Shown here: positions 33,923 to 44,072 of the stretch, one piece after another | Layout of the letters: each line of letters starts with the position of its first letter | How positions within the stretch are numbered: position 1 is the stretch's first letter | DNA from: Mycobacterium sp. DL | GTDB lineage: Bacteria > Actinomycetota > Actinomycetes > Mycobacteriales > Mycobacteriaceae | Direction of reading: 5' to 3' | DNA length: 64,000 nucleotides | NCBI RefSeq assembly: GCF_039729195.1 | Contig: NZ_CP155796.1 | Span: forward strand, 4,464,001-4,528,000 | Notes under the pieces: model-generated | The model's database searches: none | Seen by the model: the letters and a program-made list of their open reading frames with translations, nothing else | Told to the model about the DNA's origin: nothing | Position numbers and translations under genes: made by a program

Positions 33923-34394
33923 GGGTCTCCGCCGACGTTCGGGACCAACCGTCTGTGGCCATCACGGCGGGTCCGACATCGCCGATCACGCCGAGTTCGG
34001 TCAGCATCTGTCGGGCCGCCTGCGCGCTGGTGAACAGCGGCGCGGCGAGCGCATCGGCCCCGACGTCGATGGGCGCGTGCTGGTTGCCCAGCAGATACCC
34101 CAACAGCAGCATCCGACGGGCGCCCTCGGGACCGCCGTTGTCGTCGAACCGCACCGTGATGGCCGGCTCGGTGGGACGCCGGACGACGACCACGTCGGTG
34201 CCGTCGTCGCAGATGACGGCACCGTCGCGCAGAAAGGTGCCGCGGGGCAGCGTGATTCGCACCTCGAGACCGGAGTCGGTGGTGACGACCTGCCGGTGCT
34301 TCGTGGCGTCGCCCCACCCGATGTCGACGACGTGTCGACGACGGCCGGCGAATCGAGATTCGGCGATATGGCCGATGATGCTGTGCACTTTCAC
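33903..34394 (-). CDS. ureE: Urease nickel chaperone UreE
   Basis: 163 residues. N-terminal peptide-binding-like and C-terminal metal-binding domains, with GNQHAPIDV and a short His-rich tail (HAGHHH) that would bind nickel. The family is present in many bacterial urease operons but not in the M. tuberculosis one, so this operon has the fuller set. GTG at 34394 overlaps the ureD stop by four bases. Confidence 0.9.
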   Translation of the reverse strand: MKVHSIIGHIAESRFAGRRRHVVDIGWGDATKHRQVVTTDSGLEVRITLPRGTFLRDGAVICDDGTDVVVVRRPTEPAITVRFDDNGGPEGARRMLLLGYLLGNQHAPIDVGADALAAPLFTSAQAARQMLTELGVIGDVGPAVMATDGWSRTSAETHAGHHH

Positions 34395-35239
34395 TTATCA
34401 CTCGATTCTGCAGCACTCTGGTTGACCGGCAGGAGCACGGCGCGGGCTGCGTCGAACAGTGATCGGCGGGCTCGCTGCAGCGCCGGCGCATGCCGGGCGC
34501 CCAGTCTGACGAAGACGCCCGTGTCTGCGGGCAGGCGCCCGGCGCCGCCGTGCCAATCGTCGCGTCCGGTCAGGATCCGTCGGACCTCGTCGAGAAGACC
34601 GTCGACTGTCCGACCCGGTGCCACTGCGACGAACGTCGCCAGGTAGTCGCCCTCGATCAGGCACCCGCCGGTGTCTGCGGTGCGCGGTCGGATGACCTGG
34701 CGGTCGCGCCCGACGGGTCGACCGTCGACGCGGACGACGAAGGCGCTGTCGTAGCACTCATAGCCGAACCGTTCTCCGTGGGCGATCCGGCCCGCCGCAA
34801 CGGCTTCCCAGCCGAGGTAGACCCCGCCGCGGGCGACGTCGACATCGAGTCGTTGACAGAAGGTGGAATCCGCATGGGGGATCACCGTTCCCGGGTAGTA
34901 CTCGAGCACGGCGCCGGCACGCACCGAGAAGCTGAGCCGGTGCCGGGCGCCGGGCCCGGAGCCGGCGAACACCTGAGTGGCGGCCTGCGTGGTCAAGTGC
35001 AGGTGGGTCCCAGGGGCGCACTGCACGGTGGTGCGCAAGTCGTCGTCGGAGAAGGCGCCGCCGCTGGGGCTCTGCACACACAGGGTGGCGGCGCCGGGAT
35101 GGTCGGGGTCGCAGCGCAGTGGCATGGTCACCCGCTGCGGATAACACTGTCGCAGCGACGTGGCACGGGTGCGGCCTGACGCATCGGCGACGACATTGAT
35201 GCCGAGCTCACCCGCCGCGATCGACGGGGGCGCAGTCAC
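34391..35239 (-). CDS. ureD: Urease accessory protein UreD (UreH)
   Basis: 282 residues from GTG at 35239, which overlaps the ureG stop by four bases. The frame is open further upstream within ureG, but the overlap start gives the normal size. Family features: [18 protein letters not shown] and the central [14 protein letters not shown]. UreD is the scaffold of the activation complex with UreF and UreG. Confidence 0.9.
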   Translation of the reverse strand: MTAPPSIAAGELGINVVADASGRTRATSLRQCYPQRVTMPLRCDPDHPGAATLCVQSPSGGAFSDDDLRTTVQCAPGTHLHLTTQAATQVFAGSGPGARHRLSFSVRAGAVLEYYPGTVIPHADSTFCQRLDVDVARGGVYLGWEAVAAGRIAHGERFGYECYDSAFVVRVDGRPVGRDRQVIRPRTADTGGCLIEGDYLATFVAVAPGRTVDGLLDEVRRILTGRDDWHGGAGRLPADTGVFVRLGARHAPALQRARRSLFDAARAVLLPVNQSAAESSDK

Positions 35240-35853
35240 CGCTGACTCACCAGCATCGCGCCGTCCAGTAGCTGCTCTGTCAGCTCGGCCAGCCCGTGCC
35301 CGGCCCGCAGGTCGGTGAACACCGTCGGTTTGACGGGGCGGGCCAGAGCGCAGTCGCGGCGCATCGTGTCCAAATCGGCGCCTACCAGCGGTGCGAGGTC
35401 GATCTTGTTGACCACCAACAGATCCGCCTGCAGCAGGCCGATTCCCTTCTTGCGGGGGATGTCGTCGCCGGCGGCGGTGTCGATCACGAAGATCCAGTAG
35501 TCCACCAGGTCGGAGGTGAACGTGGCAGCCAAGTTGTCGCCGCCGGACTCGATGAGGATCACGTCGAGGTCGGCGAACTGCCGGCCCAGCCGGTGTGCCG
35601 CGGCCAGATTCGCCGACGGGTCCTCGCGGATGGCGGTGTGCGGGCACGCACCGGTCTCCACCGCCAGCACCCGTTCGGGATCGATGACCCCGCTGCGACG
35701 CACGCGTTGGGCATCCTCGTCGGTAACCAGGTCGTTGGTGATCACGGCGACGCTCAGTCCGGCGCGGGTCAACTCCGGCACCAGCTGCTCGACCAGCCGG
35801 GTCTTGCCTGAGCCCACCGGCCCGCCGATGCCGATGCGTATCACTTCACCCAC
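35236..35853 (-). CDS. ureG: Urease accessory GTPase UreG
   Basis: 205 residues from GTG at 35853, preceded by AAGGAG. SIMIBI-class GTPase: P-loop [13 protein letters not shown], the NDLVTDEDA segment, the Cys-Pro-His metal motif in [14 protein letters not shown], and the NKID base-recognition motif. It delivers nickel to apo-urease with GTP hydrolysis. UreC ends 13 bp upstream. Confidence 0.93.
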   Translation of the reverse strand: MGEVIRIGIGGPVGSGKTRLVEQLVPELTRAGLSVAVITNDLVTDEDAQRVRRSGVIDPERVLAVETGACPHTAIREDPSANLAAAHRLGRQFADLDVILIESGGDNLAATFTSDLVDYWIFVIDTAAGDDIPRKKGIGLLQADLLVVNKIDLAPLVGADLDTMRRDCALARPVKPTVFTDLRAGHGLAELTEQLLDGAMLVSQR

Positions 35854-35866
35854 GTTGTGCTCCTTG

Positions 35867-37582
35867 CTATTTGAGGGTGTAACGCCGCCCGAGCGGCACA
35901 CTGCTCATGGGAGTGCTCACACAGGGTTCGCCGTCGACGGTGACGCGGTAGGTGTCGGGTTCGATCGTGATGTTCGGCAGATAGTCGTTGTGCAGCAGGT
36001 CGGCCTTGGTCAACGCCCGCGAGCCGCGGCAGGCGACCAACCTGGTTTCCAGACCCAGTCGGTCACCCAGTCCCGCCTCGATCGCCGCGCCCGCCACGAA
36101 GTTGACCGACACGTCGGCCGGCGTGCGGCCGAATGCCGCCCACTGCGGGCGGTACCGCAGGGGTTCGCACGTCATCAGCGAGGCATTGGCCTCACCCATC
36201 ACCGACCACGCCGGGAACCCGCCCTTGAACACCACTTCGGGCCGGATACCGAAGAACTTCGGCTCCCACAGCACGATGTCGGCCAGCTTGCCGGGCTCCA
36301 GAGATCCGACCTCGTGGTCGATCCCGAACAACCTCGCGGGGTTGATCGTCAGCTTGGCGACGTAGCGCAGGATGCGTGCGTTGTCGGCGCCGGTGCCCTC
36401 GTCGGCGGGCAGCGCGCCCCTGGTGGCCCGCATGTGCGACGCCAGTTGCCAGGTCCGCGCGATGGTCTCACCGATGCGGCCCATCCCCTGGGAATCGGAT
36501 CCCATCGCCGAGATCGCACCCAGGTCGTGCAGTACGTCCTCGGCGGCGATGGTCTCGCGCCGGATTCTCGACTCGGCGAATGCCACGTCCTCGGGGATCC
36601 GCGGGTTGAGGTGGTGGCACACCATCACCATGTCGAGGTGTTCGTCGAACGTGTTGAGCGTGTAGGGATTCGTCGGGTTGGTCGATGAGGGCAGGCAGTA
36701 CGGTTCGCCGACCACGCGCATGATGTCGGGGGCATGGCCACCGCCCGCGCCCTCGGCGTGATAGGTGTGGATCGGTCGGCCGCCGATCGCGGCCATCGTG
36801 TCCTCGAAGAACCCGGACTCGTTGAGGGTGTCGGTGTGGATCTGCACCTGCAGGTCGAGTTCGTCGCCGGCGTCCAGCGATGCGCGGATGGCCGCGGGGG
36901 TGGCGCCCCAGTCCTCGTGGATCTTGAAGCCGATCGCCCCCGCCAGACCCTGCTCGATCAACGGGGGGGTGCTCGACGCGCTGCCGTTGCCGATGAATCC
37001 GAAGTTCATCGGGAATCCCTCGGCGGAGCGCAGCATCCGTGCCAGGTTGTTCGGCCCCGAGGAGGTGATGCCCACCGTGACGGGGCCCAGACCGCCGCCG
37101 ATCATCGTGGTGATACCGCTGGAGATGGCTTCCTCGACCAGACCTGCGCTGTCGAAGTGCACGTGCACGTCGATGCCGCCGGCCGTGGCGATCATGCCCT
37201 CGCCGGCGCGGATGTCGGTGCCGGCGCCGATGACGAGGTCGGGGTGAACCCCGTCCATCGTGCGCGGATTCCCGGACTTGCCCACCGCCGCGATACGACC
37301 GTCACGTATTCCGATGTCGGCCTTGCGAATTCCCAGGACAGCGTCGATGACGAGAACGTTGGTGATGACGAAGTCCAAGGCGCCGCCGGCGTTGGTGAGG
37401 TCGCCGTGCACCGCCATGCCCTCGCGCATGGTCTTGCCCCCGCCGAACACCGATTCGTCGCCGTAGACGGTCGCGTCATGCTCGACCTTGGCGAGTAGTT
37501 CGGTGTCGGCCAACCGGACCCGGTCCCCGGTGGTGGGTCCGTACAGTTCTGCGTAATGCCTGCGGGAGATGCGATGCGCCAC
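35867..37582 (-). CDS. ureC: Urease alpha (catalytic) subunit UreC
   Basis: 571 residues from GTG at 37582 (one base after the ureAB stop); a longer frame would enter ureAB and is not used. Nickel-centre residues are at normal positions: HVHF (His 140 and 142), the lysine to be carbamylated in GFKIHEDWG (Lys 220) and the flap Cys in VCHHLNPR (Cys 322). It hydrolyses urea to ammonia and carbamate, and with UreAB makes the enzyme. All active-site residues appear intact, so urease should be functional. Confidence 0.95.
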   Translation of the reverse strand: MAHRISRRHYAELYGPTTGDRVRLADTELLAKVEHDATVYGDESVFGGGKTMREGMAVHGDLTNAGGALDFVITNVLVIDAVLGIRKADIGIRDGRIAAVGKSGNPRTMDGVHPDLVIGAGTDIRAGEGMIATAGGIDVHVHFDSAGLVEEAISSGITTMIGGGLGPVTVGITSSGPNNLARMLRSAEGFPMNFGFIGNGSASSTPPLIEQGLAGAIGFKIHEDWGATPAAIRASLDAGDELDLQVQIHTDTLNESGFFEDTMAAIGGRPIHTYHAEGAGGGHAPDIMRVVGEPYCLPSSTNPTNPYTLNTFDEHLDMVMVCHHLNPRIPEDVAFAESRIRRETIAAEDVLHDLGAISAMGSDSQGMGRIGETIARTWQLASHMRATRGALPADEGTGADNARILRYVAKLTINPARLFGIDHEVGSLEPGKLADIVLWEPKFFGIRPEVVFKGGFPAWSVMGEANASLMTCEPLRYRPQWAAFGRTPADVSVNFVAGAAIEAGLGDRLGLETRLVACRGSRALTKADLLHNDYLPNITIEPDTYRVTVDGEPCVSTPMSSVPLGRRYTLK

Positions 37583-37583
37583 G

Positions 37584-38291
37584 TCAGGACCCCCGAACCG
37601 AATCCAGGAAGCCCTGCGTGCGCAGTCGTCCCACCAACTCGGCGGTGGGTGCGCCCGTCGTCGAACCGTTGGTGACGTCGTTCTGCCCCACGACCACCTG
37701 TTCGCCGCCGTACCGTGTGACCGAGACCTCCTGTGCTTCACCGGGTTCGAAGCGAACCGCGGTACCGGAGGGGATGTCCAGGCGCATGCCGAAGGCGGCG
37801 GTCCGGTCGAAACGCAGGGCCCGGTTGACTTCGAAGAAGTGGAAATGAGATCCGACCTGGATGGGGCGATCGCCGGTGTTCTCGACGGTGAGGGTCGTGG
37901 CGTTGCGGCCCGCGTTGAGCTCCACGTCGCCGTCGCAGGGCAGGATCTCGCCCGGGATGACCGCCGGCTCCTTCGACGCGCCGGCACCGGGGCCGATCGC
38001 CTCGTGCACGGTCACCAGTTTCTGGCCGTCGGCGAAGAACGCCTCGACCTGTACCGAGCCCAGTAGCGTTGTCACGCCGGGCATCACGTCGTCGTCGGTC
38101 AGCACCGTGGCACCGTGTGCGGCGGCCTCGGCGACCGTCGCACCGGCACGAGCGGCTTCGACCACCTCGTCGGCGATCAGGGCGCGGGCCTCGGCGTAAC
38201 TCAGTGCCAGCCCCGCGGAGCGGTGCTTGCGTGCGAGCTCTGCCGCCAGGAACAGCAGCAGTCGGTCCTCGTCTTTGGGCGTGAGATGCAT
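37584..38291 (-). CDS. ureAB: Fused urease gamma/beta subunit UreAB
   Basis: 235 residues in one frame with no stop. Residues 1 to about 100 are UreA (gamma; [22 protein letters not shown] and [17 protein letters not shown]). After a short linker, UreB (beta; [21 protein letters not shown] and [14 protein letters not shown]) follows. M. tuberculosis has separate ureA and ureB, while Helicobacter and many actinobacteria have fusions. ATG at 38291 begins MHLTPK. It is separated from urtA by five bases. It carries no catalytic residues but is needed to assemble the urease. Confidence 0.93.
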   Translation of the reverse strand: MHLTPKDEDRLLLFLAAELARKHRSAGLALSYAEARALIADEVVEAARAGATVAEAAAHGATVLTDDDVMPGVTTLLGSVQVEAFFADGQKLVTVHEAIGPGAGASKEPAVIPGEILPCDGDVELNAGRNATTLTVENTGDRPIQVGSHFHFFEVNRALRFDRTAAFGMRLDIPSGTAVRFEPGEAQEVSVTRYGGEQVVVGQNDVTNGSTTGAPTAELVGRLRTQGFLDSVRGS

Positions 38292-38296
38292 GGTCT

Positions 38297-39565
38297 TCAG
38301 CCCGTGATTCCCTCGGCCCACGGATAGCCGTCGAGGTAGGGGTCGGGTTCGATCGGTGCCGGCGACGCCCAGACCTGGTAGATCAGCCCATCGTCGGCGA
38401 CGCGGCCGATCCGCGCGGTCTTGGTGACGTGGTGGTTCTCGCCGTCGATGCTGACGGTGCCCTCGGGTGCGTCGACGGTGACGCCGTCGGCAGTCGCCTG
38501 GATGTCGGCGACCTCGAAAGAGTTGGCCTTCTCGACGTTCGCCTTCCACAGCATGACCGCTGTGTAGGCCGATTCCATCGGGTCGGACGTCACGCGGTCC
38601 GCTCCGAACCTCGTCTTGAAGTCGGCGACGAACTGGGTGTTCTGCGGCGAATCCAGAGTCTGGTAGTAGTTCCACGACGACAGTTGGCCGACGAGTGTGT
38701 CGGGGCCGATGCTGCGGACCTCCTCCTCTCCGACGCACATGGACATCACCGGCATCGCTTCCGCAGTCAACCCGGCGGCGCGGTACTCGCGGAAGAACGC
38801 CACCAACGAGTCGCCGACCACGACGTTGAACACCGCGTCGGCGCCGGCGGCACGGATCTTGTTGACGATCGTCGAGAAGTCGGTGCTGCCAAGTGGGGTG
38901 TAGTCCTCGCCCTTGATCTCGATGCCGTTGGCCTCCGCGTACGCCTTGACGATCGCGTTGGACGTCCTGGGGAACACGTAGTCGCTGCCGACCAGGTACA
39001 GCGACTTCACTCCCTGCTGCTTGAGGTAGTCCAGCGCAGGGATGATCTGCTGGTTGGTGGTCGCGCCGGTGTAGAAGATGTTGGGTGAGCTCTCCAGGCC
39101 CTCGTACTGCTGGCCGTAGTAGAGCAGCGCATTGGCGTTCTCGAACGCCGGCAGCATTGCTTTGCGGCTCGCCGAGGTGTAGCCGCCGAATACCACAGCG
39201 ACACAGTCGGATTGCACCAGTTTCTGCGCCTTCTCGGCGAACACGGTCGGCTCCGATGCGCCGTCCTCGCCGATCAGGTCGAGCTGCTTGCCCAGCACGC
39301 CGCCGGAGGCGTTGACCTGCTCGACGGCCAGCACGATCGCGTCGCGGATCACGGACTCGCTGACCGCCAGGCCACCGGACAGCGAGTTGATCGCCCCGAC
39401 CTTCACGGTCTCGCCCGAGGTGTCGGCGCAGCCTGCCTGTGCGGCGGCGGCGTTCTCGTCGCCCGCCCTGCTGCCGCAGCCGGCGGCCAGCAGCGTCACC
39501 GCTGTCGCCAGCGCGAGAGTTCGGTGCCTGAACCGGCCGGTGGAACCTATCGATGAACCAAACAT
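38297..39565 (-). CDS. urtA: Urea-type ABC transporter substrate-binding lipoprotein (UrtA-like)
   Basis: 422 residues. Signal peptide with lipobox LAAGC (about residue 30), then a periplasmic-binding fold of the amide/urea type (UrtA/FmdD/AmiC): [34 protein letters not shown] and the C-terminal [21 protein letters not shown]. Such proteins capture urea or short amides for a Urt permease. No urtBCDE genes follow here; ureAB starts five bases downstream in the same operon. It might serve an unlinked permease or act as a sensor. Confidence 0.88.
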   Translation of the reverse strand: MFGSSIGSTGRFRHRTLALATAVTLLAAGCGSRAGDENAAAAQAGCADTSGETVKVGAINSLSGGLAVSESVIRDAIVLAVEQVNASGGVLGKQLDLIGEDGASEPTVFAEKAQKLVQSDCVAVVFGGYTSASRKAMLPAFENANALLYYGQQYEGLESSPNIFYTGATTNQQIIPALDYLKQQGVKSLYLVGSDYVFPRTSNAIVKAYAEANGIEIKGEDYTPLGSTDFSTIVNKIRAAGADAVFNVVVGDSLVAFFREYRAAGLTAEAMPVMSMCVGEEEVRSIGPDTLVGQLSSWNYYQTLDSPQNTQFVADFKTRFGADRVTSDPMESAYTAVMLWKANVEKANSFEVADIQATADGVTVDAPEGTVSIDGENHHVTKTARIGRVADDGLIYQVWASPAPIEPDPYLDGYPWAEGITG

Positions 39566-39744
39566 GTGAGGTACGCCTTCTGCTTCGTGCCGTCAGCTCG
39601 GGCACCGCACTGTGCCGTCGTTCCTGGGTGCCCGCCAGCGTAGGAACGGCACGACCCGGGTGACTATGGGACGAATCTCCCATTTGCCGCCGGTGTTTGC
39701 GTGTCCGCCCCGGCAGCGAAACACTGCGGAAACGTCGGCTGTTG

Positions 39745-40776
39745 ATGATGTGCGAGATGGCAGGCACCTACGGAGACGTGCTGGGCAGCACCGCCAGCAT
39801 CGAGACGCGCGCGCACGAGATGCTCGATGCGCTCGGTTCGCGCGCCGCCTCCTCGGCTTCGGCGATCTGCCTGTGGGACCCGATCGCCCGCAACCACGTC
39901 GCGATCGCCAACCACGATTACCCCGACGAGGTGATCGCCCACCTCAACACGTGGTTCATCGACCACGACCCGCTGTTCGAATCGATGTGCAGCCGGGACC
40001 TCGGCGCGCTGCGCTGGCGCGATTTCCCGGACTACCGCAGCACGTACTCGGTCACGTCCGTGTTCACCCCCGCAGGATTCGACGAAGGTCTGTCTGCGCG
40101 CCTGGTCACCGCCGACGGCAGCTACGCAGGCACGATCCACGTCAACTGCGACGACCCGCGCTATCCGAGCGACGACGACGTCCTGGAGATCAACGCGCTG
40201 CGCCGGCAGATGGCCGAGCATCTGGACTTCTCGCTGCGGCCCCGCATGGTCGCCGAACTACTCTCACCCGACGCCCAGGCATGGGCCGTCGACGACGCCG
40301 GACGCACGCACCTGTTGCGACGCGGAGATGCGTTCGAAAACCCGTTGGACATCCCGCTGGTGTCGGACATGGCGATGGCCACCCAAGCGCTCGGCGCGCA
40401 CCTACGGCCGGACGCGACACGGTGGCACGACGGCTCGTCCTGGCTGCACGCCCGCCACATCTCCACCTCGCCGCGCTATCGCGGTGACAGCCTCAGCGGT
40501 GTGATCCTGGTCAGCAGAGCCGAACTGCCCTTCGGCATCACGCCTCGCGAACTCGACGCCCTGACCCTGGCCGTGCTCGGCCTGACCAACAACCAGATCG
40601 CCGGTCGCCTGTTCATCAGCGCCCGCACCGCCGGTCACCACGTCGAGAATGCGATCGTCAAACTCGGGGCGAGCAATCGCGCGTCGTGTGTCTCGCTGGC
40701 GATGTCATGGGGTCTGGTGTCAGGGCGCATCCTGGCCGACCTGAACGCGGCGAGCGTGGCCCGCGAACTCGCCTGA
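39745..40776 (+). CDS. LuxR-family regulator divergent from the urease operon
   Basis: 343 residues from ATG at 39745 (another ATG follows at 39748; a TTG-start extension from 39697 is less likely). The N-terminal two-thirds form a sensor-like domain without a recognised family; the C-terminal HTH is LuxR-like ([22 protein letters not shown] with [23 protein letters not shown]). The Asn in the usual GLSNKEIA helix is partly altered to LTNNQIA. It is divergent from urtA with about 180 bp between, so it may regulate the urease operon; its signal is unknown. Confidence 0.78.
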   Translation: MMCEMAGTYGDVLGSTASIETRAHEMLDALGSRAASSASAICLWDPIARNHVAIANHDYPDEVIAHLNTWFIDHDPLFESMCSRDLGALRWRDFPDYRSTYSVTSVFTPAGFDEGLSARLVTADGSYAGTIHVNCDDPRYPSDDDVLEINALRRQMAEHLDFSLRPRMVAELLSPDAQAWAVDDAGRTHLLRRGDAFENPLDIPLVSDMAMATQALGAHLRPDATRWHDGSSWLHARHISTSPRYRGDSLSGVILVSRAELPFGITPRELDALTLAVLGLTNNQIAGRLFISARTAGHHVENAIVKLGASNRASCVSLAMSWGLVSGRILADLNAASVARELA

Positions 40777-40856
40777 CGGTTCCGGGGCCGGGTAGGCCTT
40801 GCGAACGATTGCACCGCATCGGCTTGTTCGCAGCCATCGGGCGGTAATCTGACTCC

Positions 40857-40878
40857 GGAGCCCATCAGCCCGGGCTCC
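40857..40878 (+). promoter_or_regulatory. Hairpin before the LacI gene
   Basis: GGAGCCC (40857-40863) and GGGCTCC (40872-40878) form a perfect 7-bp stem with an 8-base loop, just upstream of a purine-rich SD-like stretch before the ATG at 40903. It could be a leader structure or a terminator of read-through from the LuxR gene. Confidence 0.2.
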
Positions 40879-40902
40879 AGGGAGGGTAGGGGAGCTCCGA
40901 GC

Positions 40903-41922
40903 ATGCCGCGGCGAGTGACGATCGATGACGTGGCACGCCTGGCCGAGGTCCACAAGGCGACCGTGTCGCGCGCGCTCAACGCCCAGACCCGGGACCAGGT
41001 CAACGCCGAGACACTCAAGCGTGTCAAGCGCGCGGCGCGCCAACTCGGTTACGTTCCGAACGCGATGGCACGCGGACTGCGCACCAGCAGGTCGATGACG
41101 ATCGGCGTGATCATCCCCGACCTGATGAACCCGATCTTCCCGCCCATCATCCGCGGCATCGAACACGTGTTGCAGGCCCAGGGGTACACCGTGCTCATCG
41201 CCAACACCGACTCCCATGACGATGTGGAGATCTCGGTTCTCGAGTCGTTGTTGCAGCGCAGGGTCGACGGTTTCATCCTCGCGACCGGGCGGCTCGACGA
41301 TCACACCGTCGTCGACGAGGCGACGGCGGCCGACGTGCCCGTCGTGTTGGTGAACCGCGGGGCGGGACTGGGCGGATTCCCGTTGGTCTCCGGTGACAAT
41401 GCACACGGAATCGACCTGGCGCTGGCCCATCTGCTCGATCTCGGGCATCGGCACATCGTCCATGCGGCCGGCCCTCTGAATTTCTCGACCACCCGCTCGC
41501 GCGCCGAGGCATTCGAAGCCGCAGCGACGAAGGCGGGTGTCGAGCACGGCACCATCTACGCCTCGGGCCTGACCATCGAAGCCGGTTTCGACGTCGCCGA
41601 TCAGATTCTTGCGGGCCGGGGCGCGTGTCCCACCGCGTTGGTCGCCGGGAACGATCTCGTGGCGCTCGGCCTGATCCGAAGACTGCGGGCGGAAGGTCTG
41701 CGCTGCCCGGAAGACGTGTCGGTGGTCGGGTTCAACGACATGCCCTTCGCGGAGGATTTCTGGCCGCCGTTGACGACGGTGCACATGCCCCTGCGCGAGA
41801 TCGGAGCCGAGGCCGCCCGGTTGTTGTTGCGCGGCATCGATGCCGGTGCGCAGGAAGGTGCGACGGTGACGCTGCCGGTCTCGCTGGTGGTCCGCGGTTC
41901 CACCGGACCTGTCGGCGGCTGA
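40903..41922 (+). CDS. LacI-family transcriptional regulator 1
   Basis: 339 residues. N-terminal LacI HTH VTIDDVARLAEVHKATVSRALN, hinge LGYVPNAMARGLRT, and the periplasmic-binding ligand domain with GVIIPDLMNP and RCPEDVSVVGFNDMPFAEDF. It closely resembles the LacI-like protein at 53526 (same VVGFNDMP and PEDVSV segments), so they are paralogues. The ATG is preceded by a purine-rich stretch. Its own candidate operator lies downstream (41976), before the next gene. The ligand is unknown. Confidence 0.92.
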   Translation: MPRRVTIDDVARLAEVHKATVSRALNAQTRDQVNAETLKRVKRAARQLGYVPNAMARGLRTSRSMTIGVIIPDLMNPIFPPIIRGIEHVLQAQGYTVLIANTDSHDDVEISVLESLLQRRVDGFILATGRLDDHTVVDEATAADVPVVLVNRGAGLGGFPLVSGDNAHGIDLALAHLLDLGHRHIVHAAGPLNFSTTRSRAEAFEAAATKAGVEHGTIYASGLTIEAGFDVADQILAGRGACPTALVAGNDLVALGLIRRLRAEGLRCPEDVSVVGFNDMPFAEDFWPPLTTVHMPLREIGAEAARLLLRGIDAGAQEGATVTLPVSLVVRGSTGPVGG

Positions 41923-41975
41923 CGGGCTCGGCGGTCGACAGGCCGGCGCTACGGGTACGCTGCAGAACACTGCCA

Positions 41976-41991
41976 CTACAATCGATTGCAG
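41976..41991. promoter_or_regulatory. LacI operator (CTACAATCGATTGCAG)
   Basis: Core palindrome CAATCGATTG at 41979-41988, one mismatch from the 16-bp CTGCAATCGATTGCAG. It sits 3 bp before the ATG at 41995, so it would affect transcription of that gene. Same family as the copies at 45614, 45766 and 53448. Confidence 0.75.
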
Positions 41992-41994
41992 CCG

Positions 41995-42897
41995 ATGGAT
42001 CAGCTCACGCTCGGGGTCTTCAGCCCTTCGGTACTCCTCGACGTCGCCCGAACGACAGGCTGGCTGGCGGACGCCGATCTTGAGGTCCGTGACGTCCCGG
42101 TGCGCTCATCGCCCGCGCAGTTCGCGTCCCTGCAGGGAGGCGAGTACGACGCCGTCTTCACCAGTCCCGACAATGTGTTGGCCTACCGGTTCCTGCCCGC
42201 GAACCCGTTGGGCGAGTTGCTCGATGTGGAGATCGTCGCCGGAATCGACCGCGGCCTCGGGTTGTGTCTGGGGGTGCGCCCGGACGTCGCCGATCCTGCC
42301 GACCTGCGCGGCGGACGCCTCGGCGTTGATGTCCCGAACTCCGGCTTTGCTTTCGTCGCCTACGCGCTGCTGGAGGAACTCGGCCTCTCGAGACACGATG
42401 TCGAGATCGTCGCACTCGGTTCAACACCGCAGCGGGCCAACGCGTTACACACCGGCGGCTGCGATGTGACGGTCCTCAACGCGGGCAATGAACTCATCGC
42501 CCGCGGACAGGGATGCTCGCTACTGGCGGACGTCACGTCCCTCGGGCCCTATCTGGGAACGGTCCTTGCGCGCATGCGGCAGGCACCCGGAGCCGAGGCG
42601 GTGGACAGGCTGGTGCACGTTCTGGGCGATACGGCGGATGCCATCCGCAGCGGTGCACTCGAGCGAGAAGCCGTCGAGGCCGCTGCCCGGTTGCTCGGTC
42701 TTGCAACGGAACTGGCCGGCGAACACGTGGCGCTATTGCGGGATCCGGCGCGGGGGCTGATCCCCGACGGAACGGTGGACGTAGCGTCGCTCAGTACGCT
42801 CGTGGAGCTTCGTCGCCGGTTCCTGCCTTCTCCCGAGCTCGACGGCCTGACGTCGCGTCTCGACGAAGTGGCGCGAGACGGCGTTCTGGTCACCTGA
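41995..42897 (+). CDS. Periplasmic-binding-type protein without signal peptide (THI5/NMT1-like)
   Basis: 300 residues. SBP-like sequence with PSVLLDVARTTGWL at the N-terminus and FTSPDNVLAYRF, GLGVDVPNSGFAFVAYALLEE-like segments (LGVDVPNSGF; VALGSTPQRANALHTGG), a pattern of NMT1/THI5-type solute-binding or ligand-sensing proteins. No signal peptide or lipobox is seen, so it is probably cytosolic and may be a sensor or enzyme. TTG at 41986 would add MQP. It follows the operator and lies between LacI 1 and the MFS gene, convergent with the latter. Confidence 0.6.
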   Translation: MDQLTLGVFSPSVLLDVARTTGWLADADLEVRDVPVRSSPAQFASLQGGEYDAVFTSPDNVLAYRFLPANPLGELLDVEIVAGIDRGLGLCLGVRPDVADPADLRGGRLGVDVPNSGFAFVAYALLEELGLSRHDVEIVALGSTPQRANALHTGGCDVTVLNAGNELIARGQGCSLLADVTSLGPYLGTVLARMRQAPGAEAVDRLVHVLGDTADAIRSGALEREAVEAAARLLGLATELAGEHVALLRDPARGLIPDGTVDVASLSTLVELRRRFLPSPELDGLTSRLDEVARDGVLVT

Positions 42898-42902
42898 CGG
42901 CG

Positions 42903-44030
42903 TCATTCGCGCTCCACGTATCTGGCGCGGGCAATGCTGGTGGTGATTGCGAACACCACGGCCACGACGGTGCTCACCGCGAACAGCAAGCCGAAGCGGT
43001 GTCCTCCGGCAGCCAGGTTTCCCACTGCTGCGCCGATCGACGCACCGACGAACAGTGCTATGGAGAAGAACGACATCCCGATCGCCCGACCGTCGGCGAC
43101 GGCATCGGTCATCCAGGTCTGCATCGTAGTGTGACCGAGCGCCCACGCCAGACCGAGCAGCGACGCCGCCACGACCACACCGGCGGTCGAGACATCGATG
43201 GCGACAGCGGTGTACGCCCCGATGATCGAGAGCCCTGCCAAGAGCATGAGCACCCAGGACGGCCACCGGCCGAGGATGAGCTTCATGAGTTGGCTCACGA
43301 TCACTACGGCGGCGCCGAAAGTGGCAGTCGCCAGGCCTGCGGCCAGGACGCTGACTCCCGTGGCCTGCAAGGCCACTGCGAGGTAGTTGAACACTCCGAT
43401 CAGCAGAGCGCCCTCGACCACGGTGAAAACGAGAATCATCAGCGCCCAACGGTTCCCGGCCAGCCGCCTGATCGACGGTAGTAGCCGCTCGGTTGTTCCT
43501 GACGCAGACTCCGTCAGGCGGGTCAGGCAGACGGTCAACACGACACAGAAGGCAGCGACGGTTGCGTAGACCCAGCGCCAGCCGAACCATTGGGCGACCA
43601 CTCCGGCGCCCAGAGTTCCTGCGGCAAGACCCAGTGAGATCGCGGCTGCGAGGTTCGCCGTGGCGACGGCACGCTGTCTGAGCGCAAGGGTGTCCCCGTA
43701 GTAGATCAGCACTGTGGTGATGGTCGCGGAGAAGGCTGCTCCCGAGAGTCCCCGCATGACGCTGTACATCAGCGCGTCGGTTGCCAAGGCCGATCCGACA
43801 TTGGCCAGTCCCGCCAGGGCCGTGGACACCACGAGCACCCGGACCCGTCCGAACCGGGCCGCCGATGTGCTCCACACCAACTGCAGAGCGGCGTACGAGA
43901 CCGCGTAGACGGTGAGGGACTGACCCACCGCTTCGATCGGAGCGCCGAGGTCCTCGGCGATCACCGGCACCAGCGTCGGCATCACCGAACGATCGATCAT
44001 CGAGACAAAAGCGGCAATGACGAGAATCAT
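42903..44030 (-). CDS. MFS-family transporter
   Basis: 375 residues with about 12 hydrophobic segments and major-facilitator loop motif RFGRVRVL after helix 2. It starts MILVIAAFVSMIDRSVMPTLV, which is slightly short for the family; a start a few codons upstream cannot be ruled out. Probably an exporter or importer for the pathway of this region, but the substrate is unknown. Convergent with the SBP-like gene. Confidence 0.85.
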   Translation of the reverse strand: MILVIAAFVSMIDRSVMPTLVPVIAEDLGAPIEAVGQSLTVYAVSYAALQLVWSTSAARFGRVRVLVVSTALAGLANVGSALATDALMYSVMRGLSGAAFSATITTVLIYYGDTLALRQRAVATANLAAAISLGLAAGTLGAGVVAQWFGWRWVYATVAAFCVVLTVCLTRLTESASGTTERLLPSIRRLAGNRWALMILVFTVVEGALLIGVFNYLAVALQATGVSVLAAGLATATFGAAVVIVSQLMKLILGRWPSWVLMLLAGLSIIGAYTAVAIDVSTAGVVVAASLLGLAWALGHTTMQTWMTDAVADGRAIGMSFFSIALFVGASIGAAVGNLAAGGHRFGLLFAVSTVVAVVFAITTSIARARYVERE

Positions 44031-44072
44031 TGGGCTGTTGCAGGTTTGGCAACTCCGGCTGAGGGTGGCGGA

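Noticed and set aside
35867..37987. A 706-residue frame extending UreC upstream
   Set aside because: The extra part runs through ureAB in another frame; UreC from GTG at 37582 has the standard 571-residue size.
37584..39767. A 727-residue frame continuing upstream of UreAB
   Set aside because: The part before the ATG at 38291 lies antisense-shifted to the urtA gene and has arginine/glycine-rich shadow composition; UreAB from 38291 has normal family ends.
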